From Denitrobacterium detoxificans (GTDB taxonomy: Bacteria > Actinomycetota > Coriobacteriia > Coriobacteriales > Eggerthellaceae): DNA of 64,000 nucleotides. A model generated the notes under the pieces. It had not been told where the DNA came from and did no database searches. It saw only the letters and a program-made list of their open reading frames with translations. Of this stretch, positions 24,457 to 34,200 are shown in pieces (positions within the stretch are counted from its first letter, which is position 1; the number at the start of each line of letters is the position of its first letter). The DNA lies in NCBI RefSeq assembly GCF_015062615.1, contig NZ_SUUH01000003.1, positions 1-64,000 of the forward strand, given 5' to 3'. The translations under genes and the position numbers were made by a program.

Positions 24457-24963
24457 ATGAGACACTACAAGAAGGGTCGCAAGCTCGGCACCGATGCCGC
24501 GCATACCAAGGCCATGAAGAAGAGCCTGGTTGTCGCGCTGTTCACGAACGACCGCATCAAGACGATCGAGGCTCGCGCCAAGGAAATCCGTCCCGATGTT
24601 GACAAGATCATCACCTGGGCGAAGCGTGGCGACCTGCACGCTCGTCGTCTGGCCATCGCCGCTCTGGGCGACAAGGAGCTCGTCCGCGAGGTCTTCGAGA
24701 AGGTTGCTCAGGGTCAGTTCCAGGACCGCCAGGGTGGTTACACCCGCATCATGAAGCTTGGCCCCCGCAAGGGTGACAACGCTCCCATGGTGATCATGGA
24801 GCTCGTTACCGAGCCCGTGGCCAAGAAGGCCGAAAAGCCGGCCAAGGCTGCCAAGAAGGCTGCTGCTCCCAAGAAGGAAGAAGTGGCTGAGGAAAAGGCC
24901 GAGCAGGCTGTCGAGGAAGTCGCTGAAGAGGCTACCGAGGCTGCCGAGGAGAAGGCTGAATAG
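24457..24963 (+). CDS. rplQ: 50S ribosomal protein L17 with long acidic tail
   Basis: 168 residues. The first about 118 are a normal L17 domain (MRHYKKGRKLGTDAAHTKAM start). The last about 50 are a low-complexity extension of Lys-Ala repeats turning into Glu-Ala repeats. Typical L17 stops near 120 residues, though tails occur in some actinobacteria. The tail is probably disordered and its role is unknown. It is last in the ribosomal operon before a strong terminator. Confidence 0.97.
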   Translation: MRHYKKGRKLGTDAAHTKAMKKSLVVALFTNDRIKTIEARAKEIRPDVDKIITWAKRGDLHARRLAIAALGDKELVREVFEKVAQGQFQDRQGGYTRIMKLGPRKGDNAPMVIMELVTEPVAKKAEKPAKAAKKAAAPKKEEVAEEKAEQAVEEVAEEATEAAEEKAE

Positions 24964-24985
24964 CCTACTCGCTCTAAGCGCATTG

Positions 24986-25013
24986 AAAGACCCGCTTCGG
25001 CGGGTCTTTTTTT
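24986..25013 (+). terminator. Terminator of the ribosomal operon
   Basis: AAAGACCCGC-TTCG-GCGGGTCTTT with a run of seven T's overlapping the stem end. It separates rplQ from ecfT. Confidence 0.95.
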
Positions 25014-25067
25014 GTTGCACTCGTCGTTGTTCCCCATGTGGCCAACGGCGCGTGCCATACTGGGCGC

Positions 25068-25808
25068 ATGCCCCTTAATGCCGCTACATATCAACCAGGC
25101 ACTACGCCCCTCCATGCGCTTGATGCGCGCGTGAAGATCACGGTTGTGCTCGTGTATTCCATTGCACTCTTCTTTGTTGATACGTGGTGGGGGATGGGCG
25201 CGTATGCAGTCGTAGCCGTAGCGTGCCTTGCCGTGGGGCGCATGCGCGTTTTGGCGCTTGCGCGGCAGCTTCTTCCGCTATGGCTTATCCTGGCGCTCAC
25301 GTTGCTTTCGAGTGCGCTGGGTGGAGCTGGCATCCTTGTCGGTCTCTTCTACGTAACGCGCATCGTGCTCATCCTGGCGGCTTCTTTCGTGCTTACGGCG
25401 ACGACTACTGCTAGTGATATTTCCCAGGCCATCGAGAGCATGCTTCGTCCTCTGGCCCGTGTGGGCGTACCCGTGCGCGATATCGCCGCCGTTTCGGGCA
25501 TAGCGTTGCGATTCATTCCCATTATCATCGACGAATTCCAGGGTATTAGGGCTGCTCAAGCGTCCCGTGGGGCGCGTTTTGCAAGCGGAGGCATTGCCAC
25601 TCGCGCAAAGGCGTGGGGCGGCGCTTTCACGCCATTGTTCGTGGGGCTGTATCGACGTGCCGATCGATTGGCCGTATCCATGGATGCGCGCTGCTACGGG
25701 TTTCAGCGCATTCCCTCACGCTTGCGTGAGTGCGCACTGGGCGTTGGGCCTGCCATAGGCATGCTGGCTGTTGCCGCAGCGCTTGTTGTCTGCGCAATTC
25801 TTCTTTAG
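25068..25808 (+). CDS. ecfT: ECF transporter transmembrane component EcfT
   Basis: 246 residues of the CbiQ/EcfT family with about five helices. The coupling motif AQASRGARF near residue 161 is the Ala-Arg-Gly signature that contacts the ATPases. EcfT links substrate-binding S components to two ATPases for vitamin or metal-ion uptake. In many Gram-positive genomes the order is rplQ-ecfA1-ecfA2-ecfT; here both ATPase genes are missing and ecfT follows the rplQ terminator directly. The ATG at 25068 was preferred over an upstream GTG. Partners must be encoded elsewhere. Confidence 0.87.
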   Translation: MPLNAATYQPGTTPLHALDARVKITVVLVYSIALFFVDTWWGMGAYAVVAVACLAVGRMRVLALARQLLPLWLILALTLLSSALGGAGILVGLFYVTRIVLILAASFVLTATTTASDISQAIESMLRPLARVGVPVRDIAAVSGIALRFIPIIIDEFQGIRAAQASRGARFASGGIATRAKAWGGAFTPLFVGLYRRADRLAVSMDARCYGFQRIPSRLRECALGVGPAIGMLAVAAALVVCAILL

Positions 25809-25988
25809 GCTACACAACTTCGAAATGCCTGCTCGCAGGCGTGTCTTTGAGCGTTTTCCCTGGATGGGATATCGTTTCGAATCTGTCTTAGGCGCGTGAC
25901 AGTCGCGAATTGTGAGTATATAGTGAAGAAAACGAACGCGTAGGGGGTGCGCGTCAACTCAACTTCACAACGATGCGAGAGGGACCGG

Positions 25989-27053
25989 GTGCTTCTTACT
26001 CTGCCTGGCATATACGTTGGCTGCGCCATCTTACTGGCTGCCGTTTTGGGGCTTGCAATGGGCAGCTTCCTGGGGCGCGTGGCATGGCGCCTGATGCGCA
26101 ATGAACCCGTGCTCGCAGGGCGTTCCCATTGCGATACGTGTGGGCATGTGCTTTCCGCGAACGACCTGGTGCCTATCGTTAGCTGGACGGCGTTGAGGGG
26201 CCGCTGTCGCTACTGTCACGCGCGCCTTTCCGCGCGATATCCTGCCAGCGAATTCGCATGTGCTGCGCTGTATGTGTCCATTGTTATCTGCTACGGCCTT
26301 ACTCTCGAGGCGCTTCAGATGGTTGGATTTGCCAGCGTGCTTATGGTGCTCTCCCTTACCGACTTGGATGAATCATATATTCCAAACCAGACAATCGTGG
26401 CTGCCATCGTCATTCGCGTGCTATTCATCGTCTGCGCATGGCTTGCCCTTGTGCTGGGCGCTCCCGTGCAGGCCGTATTCGCCGACCCTGCTGCGCATGG
26501 CATCGTGCTCATGGATGCCCAGGCGCTTGGGTTCGAGGACAAGCCATTTTGGGATCCTACGGCCGATGCCTCCATCGTCATCTTGGATATGCTGCGGACA
26601 TCGCTTTTGGGTGCGGTAATCATCGGCGTGGCTGTGGTCGTGCTGGCGCTGGCCATGGACAAGTTCCTGGGGCGCTCTTCGATAGGCGGGGGCGATATGA
26701 AGTTGTTTGCCGTGGCGGGTTTCTACTTTGGCGCTCGCCAGTGCCTCTTCCTCATCGTGATCGCATGCGTGTTGGGCATCCTGTTCGCCCTCGCCACGCA
26801 GAACCGTGCGGGGTTTAGCGATGATATCTATCGCCTCGACCAGTCGGAAGACGAGTCGTCCGCCCCCGATGGCGCAGGCGGCGCTTCGCAGGGGGCCATG
26901 GAAGACGAATGGCCCTTCCTAGGGGAAGAGCGTGTGCCGGCGTCCAAGGGCGTCTCGCGCGTGTTTCCCTTTGGCCCCTCCATTGCGTTGGCGTGCTGGG
27001 TCACCATGATGGTGGGCGGTCCCGTTACGCACTGGTATCTGGAATTGTTCTAG
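25989..27053 (+). CDS. pilD: Type IV prepilin peptidase (A24 family)
   Basis: 354 residues if started at GTG 25989, which follows GAGAGGGA; an upstream GTG at 25947 is possible. The N-terminal cytoplasmic domain has two CxxC pairs (CDTCGH, CRYCHA), as in bifunctional PilD enzymes that cleave and methylate prepilins. Catalytic aspartates lie in TDLDESYIPN and GGGDMKLF. A hydrophilic loop of about 55 residues near the C-terminus is longer than usual. It is the only prepilin peptidase here and may serve both the type IV and Tad pilus loci. Its stop overlaps the convergent LOG gene by 4 bases. Confidence 0.88.
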   Translation: MLLTLPGIYVGCAILLAAVLGLAMGSFLGRVAWRLMRNEPVLAGRSHCDTCGHVLSANDLVPIVSWTALRGRCRYCHARLSARYPASEFACAALYVSIVICYGLTLEALQMVGFASVLMVLSLTDLDESYIPNQTIVAAIVIRVLFIVCAWLALVLGAPVQAVFADPAAHGIVLMDAQALGFEDKPFWDPTADASIVILDMLRTSLLGAVIIGVAVVVLALAMDKFLGRSSIGGGDMKLFAVAGFYFGARQCLFLIVIACVLGILFALATQNRAGFSDDIYRLDQSEDESSAPDGAGGASQGAMEDEWPFLGEERVPASKGVSRVFPFGPSIALACWVTMMVGGPVTHWYLELF

Positions 27054-27613
27054 TTGGTGGCGCAAAGCACGGCTTGCTCAACGTAATTGAGCGTGGCCGC
27101 AGCTGTGTCGCAAATCCTGAACAGGTCGCGATCCTTCGGGTCCATGAACTTGGCGAGGAGCATCTGGTCGAAGAGCGCGCCGAGCGCGTCGTAATAGCCC
27201 TGCACGTTGTAGATGCCCGTGGGCTTGGGCGCATATCCGTCTTTCACCTTCTGCTCTGCAAGGGCGCTGAAGATCTCGTCCAGCGTTCCCACCGACCCTG
27301 GGAGCGCGACGAAGGCGTCGGAATGCTCGAACATCATGTCCTTGCGGTCGGAGAGGTTATGTGCCTTCAGCAACGTGTCGCAGGGGAAAACGGGACGTGC
27401 GCTTAGGTAGGGGATGTCGGTGGTGATGACTCCCAGAACGCTTCCTCCGGCCTTGGCGGCTGCATGTGCGACGGAGCTCATGAGGCCCGTTTCGAACCCA
27501 CCGAACACGAGGGTGTGGCCGCGACGGCCCATTTCGGTGCCGAGGTTGATGGCGCTGGATACGTAGGGCTCGCCGGCGTTGGCGTTCGAGCCGCAGAAAA
27601 CGCAGATGTTCAT
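27050..27613 (-). CDS. LOG-family protein (cytokinin-type nucleotide hydrolase)
   Basis: 187 residues of the TIGR00730/lysine-decarboxylase-like family. Its LOG members release bases from nucleoside 5'-monophosphates. The signature appears as a split motif: ALPGSVGTLDEIFSAL near residue 98 preceded by DRKDMM. It begins MNICVFCGSNA, typical of the family, and this ATG has a GGAAGGA ribosome site. A longer upstream frame is not supported. The C-terminus overlaps the prepilin peptidase stop by 4 bases on the opposite strand. Confidence 0.87.
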   Translation of the reverse strand: MNICVFCGSNANAGEPYVSSAINLGTEMGRRGHTLVFGGFETGLMSSVAHAAAKAGGSVLGVITTDIPYLSARPVFPCDTLLKAHNLSDRKDMMFEHSDAFVALPGSVGTLDEIFSALAEQKVKDGYAPKPTGIYNVQGYYDALGALFDQMLLAKFMDPKDRDLFRICDTAAATLNYVEQAVLCATN

Positions 27614-27693
27614 GATGTCCTTCCAGAAGGTTCGCGTGCGTTTCCCCATTGTATAATCTTGCGCAAAAGATGCACGCATCGGGAGGAGCTCGT

Positions 27694-28314
27694 ATGGCGA
27701 AAATGCTCTATCAGGGTCATGGATCCTATCGTTTCACGCTCGAGAATGGCACGGTGGTGTACGTCGATCCGTTTGCGGGCGAGGGCTACGACGTGCCTGC
27801 GAATCTCGTTTTGGTCACGCACGAGCACTTCGATCACAACCATGTCGACCAGATGCCCCATGCTCCGGGTTGCCGCGTCCTGCGCGCTTCCGATTTCCAG
27901 CCCGCTCCTGGCGCATACCGTACGTTCGACGTATGCGGCGTGCATATCCAGCCTGTTCAGGCGTGCAACGAGAATCATCCGGTAGACGAGTGCGTGGGCC
28001 TGGTGCTTTCCTTCGATGGGGTGCGCTTCTACGCTTCCGGCGACACCAGCACTACCGATGACATGCGTTCGGGGAAGCTGGCTGCCATGGCTCTCGACTA
28101 CGCCGTGTTCCCGGGCGATGGCTTCTACAACATGAGCGTGGAAGAGGCGAGCGACTGCGCGGCTCTGGTGGGTGCGCGCCACAGCATGCCCGTGCATTTA
28201 GTTCCCATGAACGGCAGCCCCACGCCTGAAACGCTCTTTGACGAGGGCAAGGCCCAGGCGTTTCACGCAGAGGGGCGCATTATCTTGCACCCGGGGCAGG
28301 AACTCGATTTGTAG
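27694..28314 (+). CDS. UlaG-like metal-dependent hydrolase
   Basis: 206 residues, a short metallo-beta-lactamase fold. The sequence opens LYQGHGSYRF, then has the metal motif THEHFDHNHVD near residue 47. The second metal histidines are found in ACNENHPVDE and near PVHLVPMN. YtkL/UlaG relatives hydrolyse lactones or phosphodiester rings, but no substrate can be assigned. A GGGAGGAG ribosome site supports ATG 27694. It is divergent from the LOG gene with about 80 bp between starts. Confidence 0.83.
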   Translation: MAKMLYQGHGSYRFTLENGTVVYVDPFAGEGYDVPANLVLVTHEHFDHNHVDQMPHAPGCRVLRASDFQPAPGAYRTFDVCGVHIQPVQACNENHPVDECVGLVLSFDGVRFYASGDTSTTDDMRSGKLAAMALDYAVFPGDGFYNMSVEEASDCAALVGARHSMPVHLVPMNGSPTPETLFDEGKAQAFHAEGRIILHPGQELDL

Positions 28315-28418
28315 GGCGTCGCGCTGCGGCATACTTGCCGTTCGTTGTCCTATTTTACTTTTGCGTGTCATAGCCTTCGATTCATTCAATTTGCCATAGG
28401 CGTCGGTAACGCATCAGC

Positions 28419-28445
28419 GGCGGGTGTATATGCCCGCCGTATACT
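28419..28445. promoter_or_regulatory. Inverted repeat overlapping a -10 box before enoate reductase
   Basis: GGCGGG-N8-CCCGCC (28419-28438) abuts TATACT (28440-28445). A second hairpin, CCGCCC/GGGCGG (28455-28472), lies just downstream. The arrangement could be an operator or a leader hairpin. Confidence 0.4.
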
Positions 28446-28503
28446 TTGTGCGGACCGCCCATAGGCGGGCGGCATCATGCAGGCAGAGCGCAGGGAGAGG
28501 CCT

Positions 28504-30504
28504 ATGCAAGCAGCGTATCCGCACATTTTCGAGCCCTTCACCGTACGGCATATGACGGCCAAGAACCGTATTGTCATGGCACCCATGGGAACGAACTTCG
28601 CCAAGTGCTCCGGCGAGCTTTCCGAGGAGCATATCGCCTACTACGAGCAGCGTGCCAAGGGTGGCACGGGCATCATCATCTTGGAAAACGTGGATATCGA
28701 CTACCCGCAGGGCAGCAACGGAACCACGCAGCTGCGCATCGACCGCGATACGTTCATGCCGCGTTTGTACGAGCTGTGCGAGGCGGTGCATCGTCATGGT
28801 GCCTGCATTGCGGTGCAGATCAACCATGCTGGCGCTGCCACCATGGAACGGCGTATTGGCTGTCAGCCCATTTCCGCATCCGACATTCCCAGCAAGGCGG
28901 GCGGCGAGGTTCCGCGCCCCATGACGGTTGAGGAAATCAAGCATGTGGTGAAGAAGTTCGGCGAGGCGGCGAAGCGCGCCCAGGCGTGCGGATTTGACGC
29001 CGTGGAGATTCACGCTGGCCATAGCTATCTGCTCTCGCAGTTCCTTTCTCCTCTTACCAATCATCGCGAAGACGAATACGGCGGCAGTCCCGAAAATCGC
29101 GCTCGCATCGTGACCGAGGTCGTGCAGGAAGTGCGTGCCCAGGTGGGGCCCTTCTTCCCGATCTTCATCCGTCTTTCGGCCGATGAGCTCATGGAGGGCG
29201 GCAACACGTTGGAGGACTGCATCGAGTACCTGCAGTACTTCCAGGAGGAAGTGGACGTGTTCGATGTTTCAGCTGGTCTGGCAGGTGCCATCCAGTTGCA
29301 GATCGACATCGATTACAAGCCCGATGGATGGCGCGCGTACATGGCCCGCGCGTTGAAGGACGCCTACGGCAAGCCATGCATCACTATGGGCAATATTCGC
29401 AAGCCCCAGGTGGCAGAGGATATCCTGGCGCGTGGCGATGCCGATCTCATTGGCATGGGCCGCGGGCTTATTGCCGACCCGTATTGGGTGAACAAGGTGG
29501 AAGACGGGCGCATCGAGGACATTCGCACGTGCATTTCGTGCAACATTGGCTGCGCAGGCCATCGCATTGGCTTGAATCAGCCTATGCGCTGCACGGTGAA
29601 CCCCGACTTGTTCCACGATGACGCCTACCGCGAGATGCAGGTGAAGAAGCCTTGCAACGTGGTGGTCATAGGCGGCGGCACGGCGGGCCTGGAAGCCGCT
29701 TGCACGGCAGCGGAAGTGGGTTGCACCACGTTCCTGATCGAGGAGAAGGAGGAACTGGGTGGCCTGGCGGCTACCATTTCCCGCATCCCCGAGAAGGACC
29801 GCATCATGGACTTCCCGCGCTACTTGATTGCCCGCGCGAAGAAGCTGCATAACCTGTTCATCTTCACGGGCAAGCCGGCTACGGTCGATTTCGTGCGCAG
29901 CTTGAACCCTGACATCGTGGTGAATTCCACGGGTTCCAATCCCACGCTGCCTCCCATTACGGGCCTGAAATATCGCGTGGACAAGCATGGCACGCGCGTG
30001 GCCACGGCGCTGAAGATGATCGAGCGTATTAATGGGTATCCGCAGGATATGACGGGCATGAAGGTGGCCATCATTGGCGGCGGCGCAACGGGCTTGGATA
30101 TCATGAGCCTGTTTGCCCCGCGTGGCGCAGAGGTTACCATCATCGAACGCTCTCCTGCAATTGGCGCGGGCCTCGACCCGGTAACCAAGAGCGACACGGC
30201 GAACAAGCTGGCGAAATATAACGTCAAGCAGATGACGCGCACGGCGCTTCAGGAAGTGCGCGACGATGAGTTCGTGGTGGAGACCCTCGAGGGCGAAAAG
30301 ATGGTCGTGCCCTTCGACTATGGTTTTGTGGCGCTGGGCATGCGTTCGAACAACCCTGTCCTTGCCGCGCTACAAGAGGCGTTTGCGGGAACTAACGTGG
30401 TCTTGTACAACATTGGCGACAGCAAACGTGCACGTCAGATCATTCACGGCACCATGGAAGGCCGCGACATCATCAGCGTGTTGCAGCGGCATCAGTTCCT
30501 CTAG
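28504..30504 (+). CDS. Old yellow enzyme-type enoate/dienoyl reductase
   Basis: 666 residues, three parts. An FMN-binding TIM barrel (residues 1-340) carries IHAGHSYLLSQFLSP and NHREDEYGGSPENR. An iron-sulfur motif CISCNIGC with a fourth cysteine in MRCTVNP follows at about 345-370. FAD and NAD(P) Rossmann domains have GGGTAGLEAA near 396 and GGGATGLD near 524. This is the layout of 2-enoate reductase, 2,4-dienoyl-CoA reductase and the bile-acid enzymes BaiCD/BaiH. The reducible substrate is not evident. It stands alone after a leader with two hairpins. The ATG at 28504 has a GGGAGAGG site. Confidence 0.9.
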   Translation: MQAAYPHIFEPFTVRHMTAKNRIVMAPMGTNFAKCSGELSEEHIAYYEQRAKGGTGIIILENVDIDYPQGSNGTTQLRIDRDTFMPRLYELCEAVHRHGACIAVQINHAGAATMERRIGCQPISASDIPSKAGGEVPRPMTVEEIKHVVKKFGEAAKRAQACGFDAVEIHAGHSYLLSQFLSPLTNHREDEYGGSPENRARIVTEVVQEVRAQVGPFFPIFIRLSADELMEGGNTLEDCIEYLQYFQEEVDVFDVSAGLAGAIQLQIDIDYKPDGWRAYMARALKDAYGKPCITMGNIRKPQVAEDILARGDADLIGMGRGLIADPYWVNKVEDGRIEDIRTCISCNIGCAGHRIGLNQPMRCTVNPDLFHDDAYREMQVKKPCNVVVIGGGTAGLEAACTAAEVGCTTFLIEEKEELGGLAATISRIPEKDRIMDFPRYLIARAKKLHNLFIFTGKPATVDFVRSLNPDIVVNSTGSNPTLPPITGLKYRVDKHGTRVATALKMIERINGYPQDMTGMKVAIIGGGATGLDIMSLFAPRGAEVTIIERSPAIGAGLDPVTKSDTANKLAKYNVKQMTRTALQEVRDDEFVVETLEGEKMVVPFDYGFVALGMRSNNPVLAALQEAFAGTNVVLYNIGDSKRARQIIHGTMEGRDIISVLQRHQFL

Positions 30505-30527
30505 GGCGTGCGTTATAGCGAATGGAT

Positions 30528-30554
30528 GGCGGCGGGCTTCGGCTCGCCGCCTTT
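30528..30554 (+). terminator. Terminator after enoate reductase
   Basis: GGCGGCGGGC-TTCG-GCTCGCCGCC, 10 pairs with one wobble, then TTT. It lies between convergent genes and may serve both. Confidence 0.7.
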
Positions 30555-30557
30555 GCG

Positions 30558-31214
30558 TTAGAGCAGCTCTTCCAGGCTATGCACGGCTACGGTAGCTACG
30601 GCCTGCAGGTCTTCGAAGGGATGCGAGGTGTTGTTGGGGTCAAAGGCGCCCACCGTGCGGATGCCCGCACGCGTCATGGCGTTCACGGCGTAGACCGCAT
30701 CATCGAATCCCCAGGTTGTTTCCGGAGTGGAGCCCATGGTCGCCATGGCGTGCTCGTAGATGGCGGTTTCTTCCTTGGTCATGCCCAGCTCGTCGGTAGT
30801 GCAGATCTCGGCGAAGAACGAGGCAAGCCCCCAGCGCTCGAGCCCCGCCTGCACGTAGCGTTTCGGGCTGCTGGTAACCACGCAGCAGGGAATGCCCTGT
30901 TCTTGAGCGCGTTCGAGCATGGCGCGCACGCCGGGCAGCACCTCGACGCGCTCGCGGTAGAACGAAAGGAGCACGTTGTCCTCGATAGCGAGCACGTCTT
31001 CGGTGCTTTCGCCGACGCCGTATTTCTCATGCCACAGCGCGGCGCTCTCCTCGATGGGCAGCGCGTGGATGCTCGTGGCGTCTTCGGGGCTCACGGGGGC
31101 GTTCGCCATGCGCTGCAGGGCGTCTTCGGCTTCGTTCCATGCCTGCATGGAATCGAGGAGCGTTCCGTCGCAATCGAAGATGAATCCGCGGGTGCCGGTG
31201 AAGATGTCGGTCAT
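30558..31214 (-). CDS. HAD-superfamily hydrolase (phosphatase)
   Basis: 218 residues, HAD subfamily IA. Motif I is FDCDGTLLDS (nucleophile Asp near residue 14). Motif II is VVTSSPKRY near 114 and motif III lysine is in MTKEE. Motif IV GFDDAVYAVNA is atypical in having Asp-Asp without the usual ED pair. The helical cap lies between motifs I and II, as in beta-phosphoglucomutase and phosphoglycolate phosphatase. The substrate is unknown. It is downstream of purL but separated by a strong terminator. Confidence 0.88.
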   Translation of the reverse strand: MTDIFTGTRGFIFDCDGTLLDSMQAWNEAEDALQRMANAPVSPEDATSIHALPIEESAALWHEKYGVGESTEDVLAIEDNVLLSFYRERVEVLPGVRAMLERAQEQGIPCCVVTSSPKRYVQAGLERWGLASFFAEICTTDELGMTKEETAIYEHAMATMGSTPETTWGFDDAVYAVNAMTRAGIRTVGAFDPNNTSHPFEDLQAVATVAVHSLEELL

Positions 31215-31245
31215 GGGGATGCTCCTGATAAGTGGGCGTGTGGGT

Positions 31246-31279
31246 AAAAAGAAGCGCCCTCCCTGGCATGGGAGGGCGC
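31246..31279 (-). terminator. purL terminator
   Basis: On the minus strand GCGCCCTCCC-N6-GGGAGGGCGC, 10 perfect pairs, followed by TTCTTTTT. It isolates purL from the HAD gene. Confidence 0.92.
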
Positions 31280-31292
31280 GTGAGGTGTTGGC

Positions 31293-34200
31293 CTATTTGA
31301 AGTAGGCAACGCCGCTTTCGATGATGGGTTGGAAGCTCTGGCCCGGAATGTTCTGGTATAGGCCCGAACCGCTGCGCTCGGTGTGGCCCATCTTGCCGAA
31401 GACGCGACCGTCGGGGCTGGTGATGCCTTCGATTGCGTATGCCGAACCGCTGGGATTGGCTGCCCAGTTCATGCTGGGGTTGCCGTTTTCGTCCACGTAC
31501 TGCGTGGCGATCTGGCCGGCTGCGGCCAGCTGCGCGTACAGTTCGGGCGAGATGACGAAGCGGCCTTCGCCGTTGCTGATGGGCATGGTGTGGATGTCGC
31601 CTACTTCGCATTCGGAAAGCCAGGGCGAAAGGTTGCTGGCCACGCGCGTGCGCACGATGCGGCTCTGGTGACGGCCCACGCTGTTGAACGTGAGGGTGGG
31701 GCAGGTGTCGTCCATGGGGCGAATGTCGCCGTAAGGCACCAGGCCCAGCTTCACGAGCGCCTGGAAGCCGTTGCAGATGCCCAGCATCAGGCCATCGCGG
31801 TTTTGCAGCAGGTCGCGTACCGCTTCGGTGACGGCGGGCGAGCGGAAGAATGCCGTGATGAACTTGGCGGAGCCGTCGGGCTCGTCGCCGCCCGAGAAGC
31901 CGCCGGGGATCATGACGATCTGGCTGTTCTTGATGCCCTCCACGAGCGCCTTCGTGCTTTCCGCTACGGCGGCAGGCGTGAGGTTGTTGATGATGAGCGT
32001 GGTGGCTTCGGCGCCCGCGCGCTCGAAGGCAGCTGCAGTGTCGTATTCGCAGTTCGTGCCTGGGAATACGGGAATGATCACGCGCGGCTTTGCGATGGTG
32101 CCGTTGAATACGAGCGGCGTGTGGTTGTCGCTGGTCACGGCTTCGACGGTGCCTTCCTGGTTGCGGTAGGGGAACACCGGCTCGAGCTTGCCTTCCCAGG
32201 CTTCCTGCAGCTTGGCGAGCGAGATGACCTCACCTGCTGCGCTGAACTCGTAGGCTTCCGTGGTGGCGCCCACTTCGCCCACGTACAGGCTGCCTGTAGC
32301 GGCTGGAATCTCGGCGTTATCGGCAAGCTCTACGTAGAACGAACCGTACGCAGGTGCGAACAGGTCGCCGCGCTCTTCGTTGTCGTTCAGCGCAAGGCCG
32401 ATGCCGTTGCCCAGGCACATCTTGAAGAGCGCTTCGGCGGCGCAGCCGTAGCCGGGCGTGGAAACGGCCAGTGCGGCCTTGGAGCCAATGAACTCTTCCA
32501 CCATGTCGAATGCCGCGAGCAGGTCTTCCACGTCGGGCGTGAGGTTGTCTTCTTGATAGGCGGGGCGAATCTCGATGACGCGGTGACCAGCGCCCTTGAA
32601 TTCGGGGCTGGTGATGCGATCTTCCTTGCCACAGCCCGTGCAGAAGCTTACCAGCGTGGGCGGCACGTCGATGTCTTCGAAGCTGCCGCTCATGGAGTCC
32701 TTGCCGCCAATGGAGCCAACACCCAGGTCGACCTGGGCCATCAGGGCGCCTAGTACGGCCTGCGCGGGCTTGCCCCAGCGTTCCGGGCTGGTGCGCAGCT
32801 TCTCGAAGTATTCCTGGAACGACAGATAGGCATTCGCGCGCTGGAAGCCGGCGGCCACGAATTTGGCCACGCTTTCCACCACGGAAAGGTACGCTCCCGT
32901 GAACTGATTCGCTTCCATGGTGAAGGGGTTGAAGCCCCAGGCCATGCCGCTGACGGTATGGGTTTCGCCGAACACGGGGAGCTTGGCCGCCATGGCCATG
33001 GCAGGCGTGAGCTGGCGTGCGCCGCCGAAGGGCATGAGGGCGGTTGCCGCGCCGATGGTGCTGTCGAAACGCTCGACCAGGCCCTTTTTGCCGCAGACGT
33101 TCAGGTCGGTAACGAGCGAGGTCATGCGCTCCGCCAGGGTGTCGCCTTCCCAGTTGGGGGCGTACGTGCTGCCAGCGCACAGATGCGCGGTCTGGTGCTT
33201 GGGTGCGCCATTGCTGGCCAGGAATTCGCGGCTTACGTCCACGATGGCCTTGCCGTTCCAATCGATGCGCACGCGGGCGTCGGCGGTAACGGTGGCGACG
33301 GGCGTGGCCTCCAGGTTTTCCTCCTTGGCGTAGGCCAGGAATTCCTGCACGTCGGAAGCGTCCAGCGCCACGGCCATACGCTCCTGGCTTTCGGAAATGG
33401 CAAGCTCGGTGCCGTCGAGGCCGTCGTACTTCTTCGGAACTGCGTTCAGGTTCACATGCAGGCCGTCGGCCAGCTCGCCGATGGCAACGCTCACGCCACC
33501 TGCGCCGAAGTCATTGCAGCGCTTGATGAGGCGGCAGGCATCGCCGCGGCGGAACAGGCGCTGCAGCTTGCGCTCGACGGGCGCGTTGCCCTTCTGCACT
33601 TCCGCGCCGTCCTTTTCCAGCGACTGCGCGTTGTGGGCCTTGGAGGAACCCGTTGCGCCGCCGATGCCGTCGCGGCCGGTGCGGCCGCCGAGCAGCACGA
33701 TGACGTCGCCCGGGGCGGGCGTCTCGCGGCGTACGTGGTTGGCGGGCGTGGCGGCGACAACGGCGCCGATTTCCATGCGCTTCGCCATGTAGCCCGGATG
33801 GTAGATCTCGTCTACCTGGCCCGTGGCCAGGCCAATCTGGTTGCCATAGCTGGAATAGCCCGCGGCAGCCGTGGTGACGATCTTGCGCTGCGGCAGCTTG
33901 CCGGGCAGCGTTTCGGAAACGGGAGCCAGCGGGTTCGCGGCACCCGTTACGCGCATTGCCTGGTAGACGTAGCTGCGGCCCGAAAGCGGGTCGCGGATGG
34001 CGCCGCCCACGCAGGTGGCAGCCCCGCCGAAGGGTTCGATTTCGGTGGGGTGGTTATGTGTTTCGTTCTTAAACAGGAAGAGCCAGTCTTCGTCGACGCC
34101 ATTCACGTCGACCTTCACCTTCACGGTGCAGGCGTTGATTTCCTCGCTCTCGTCGAGGCCCGTAAGGACGCCCTTGGCCTTCAGATACTTTGCGCCGATG

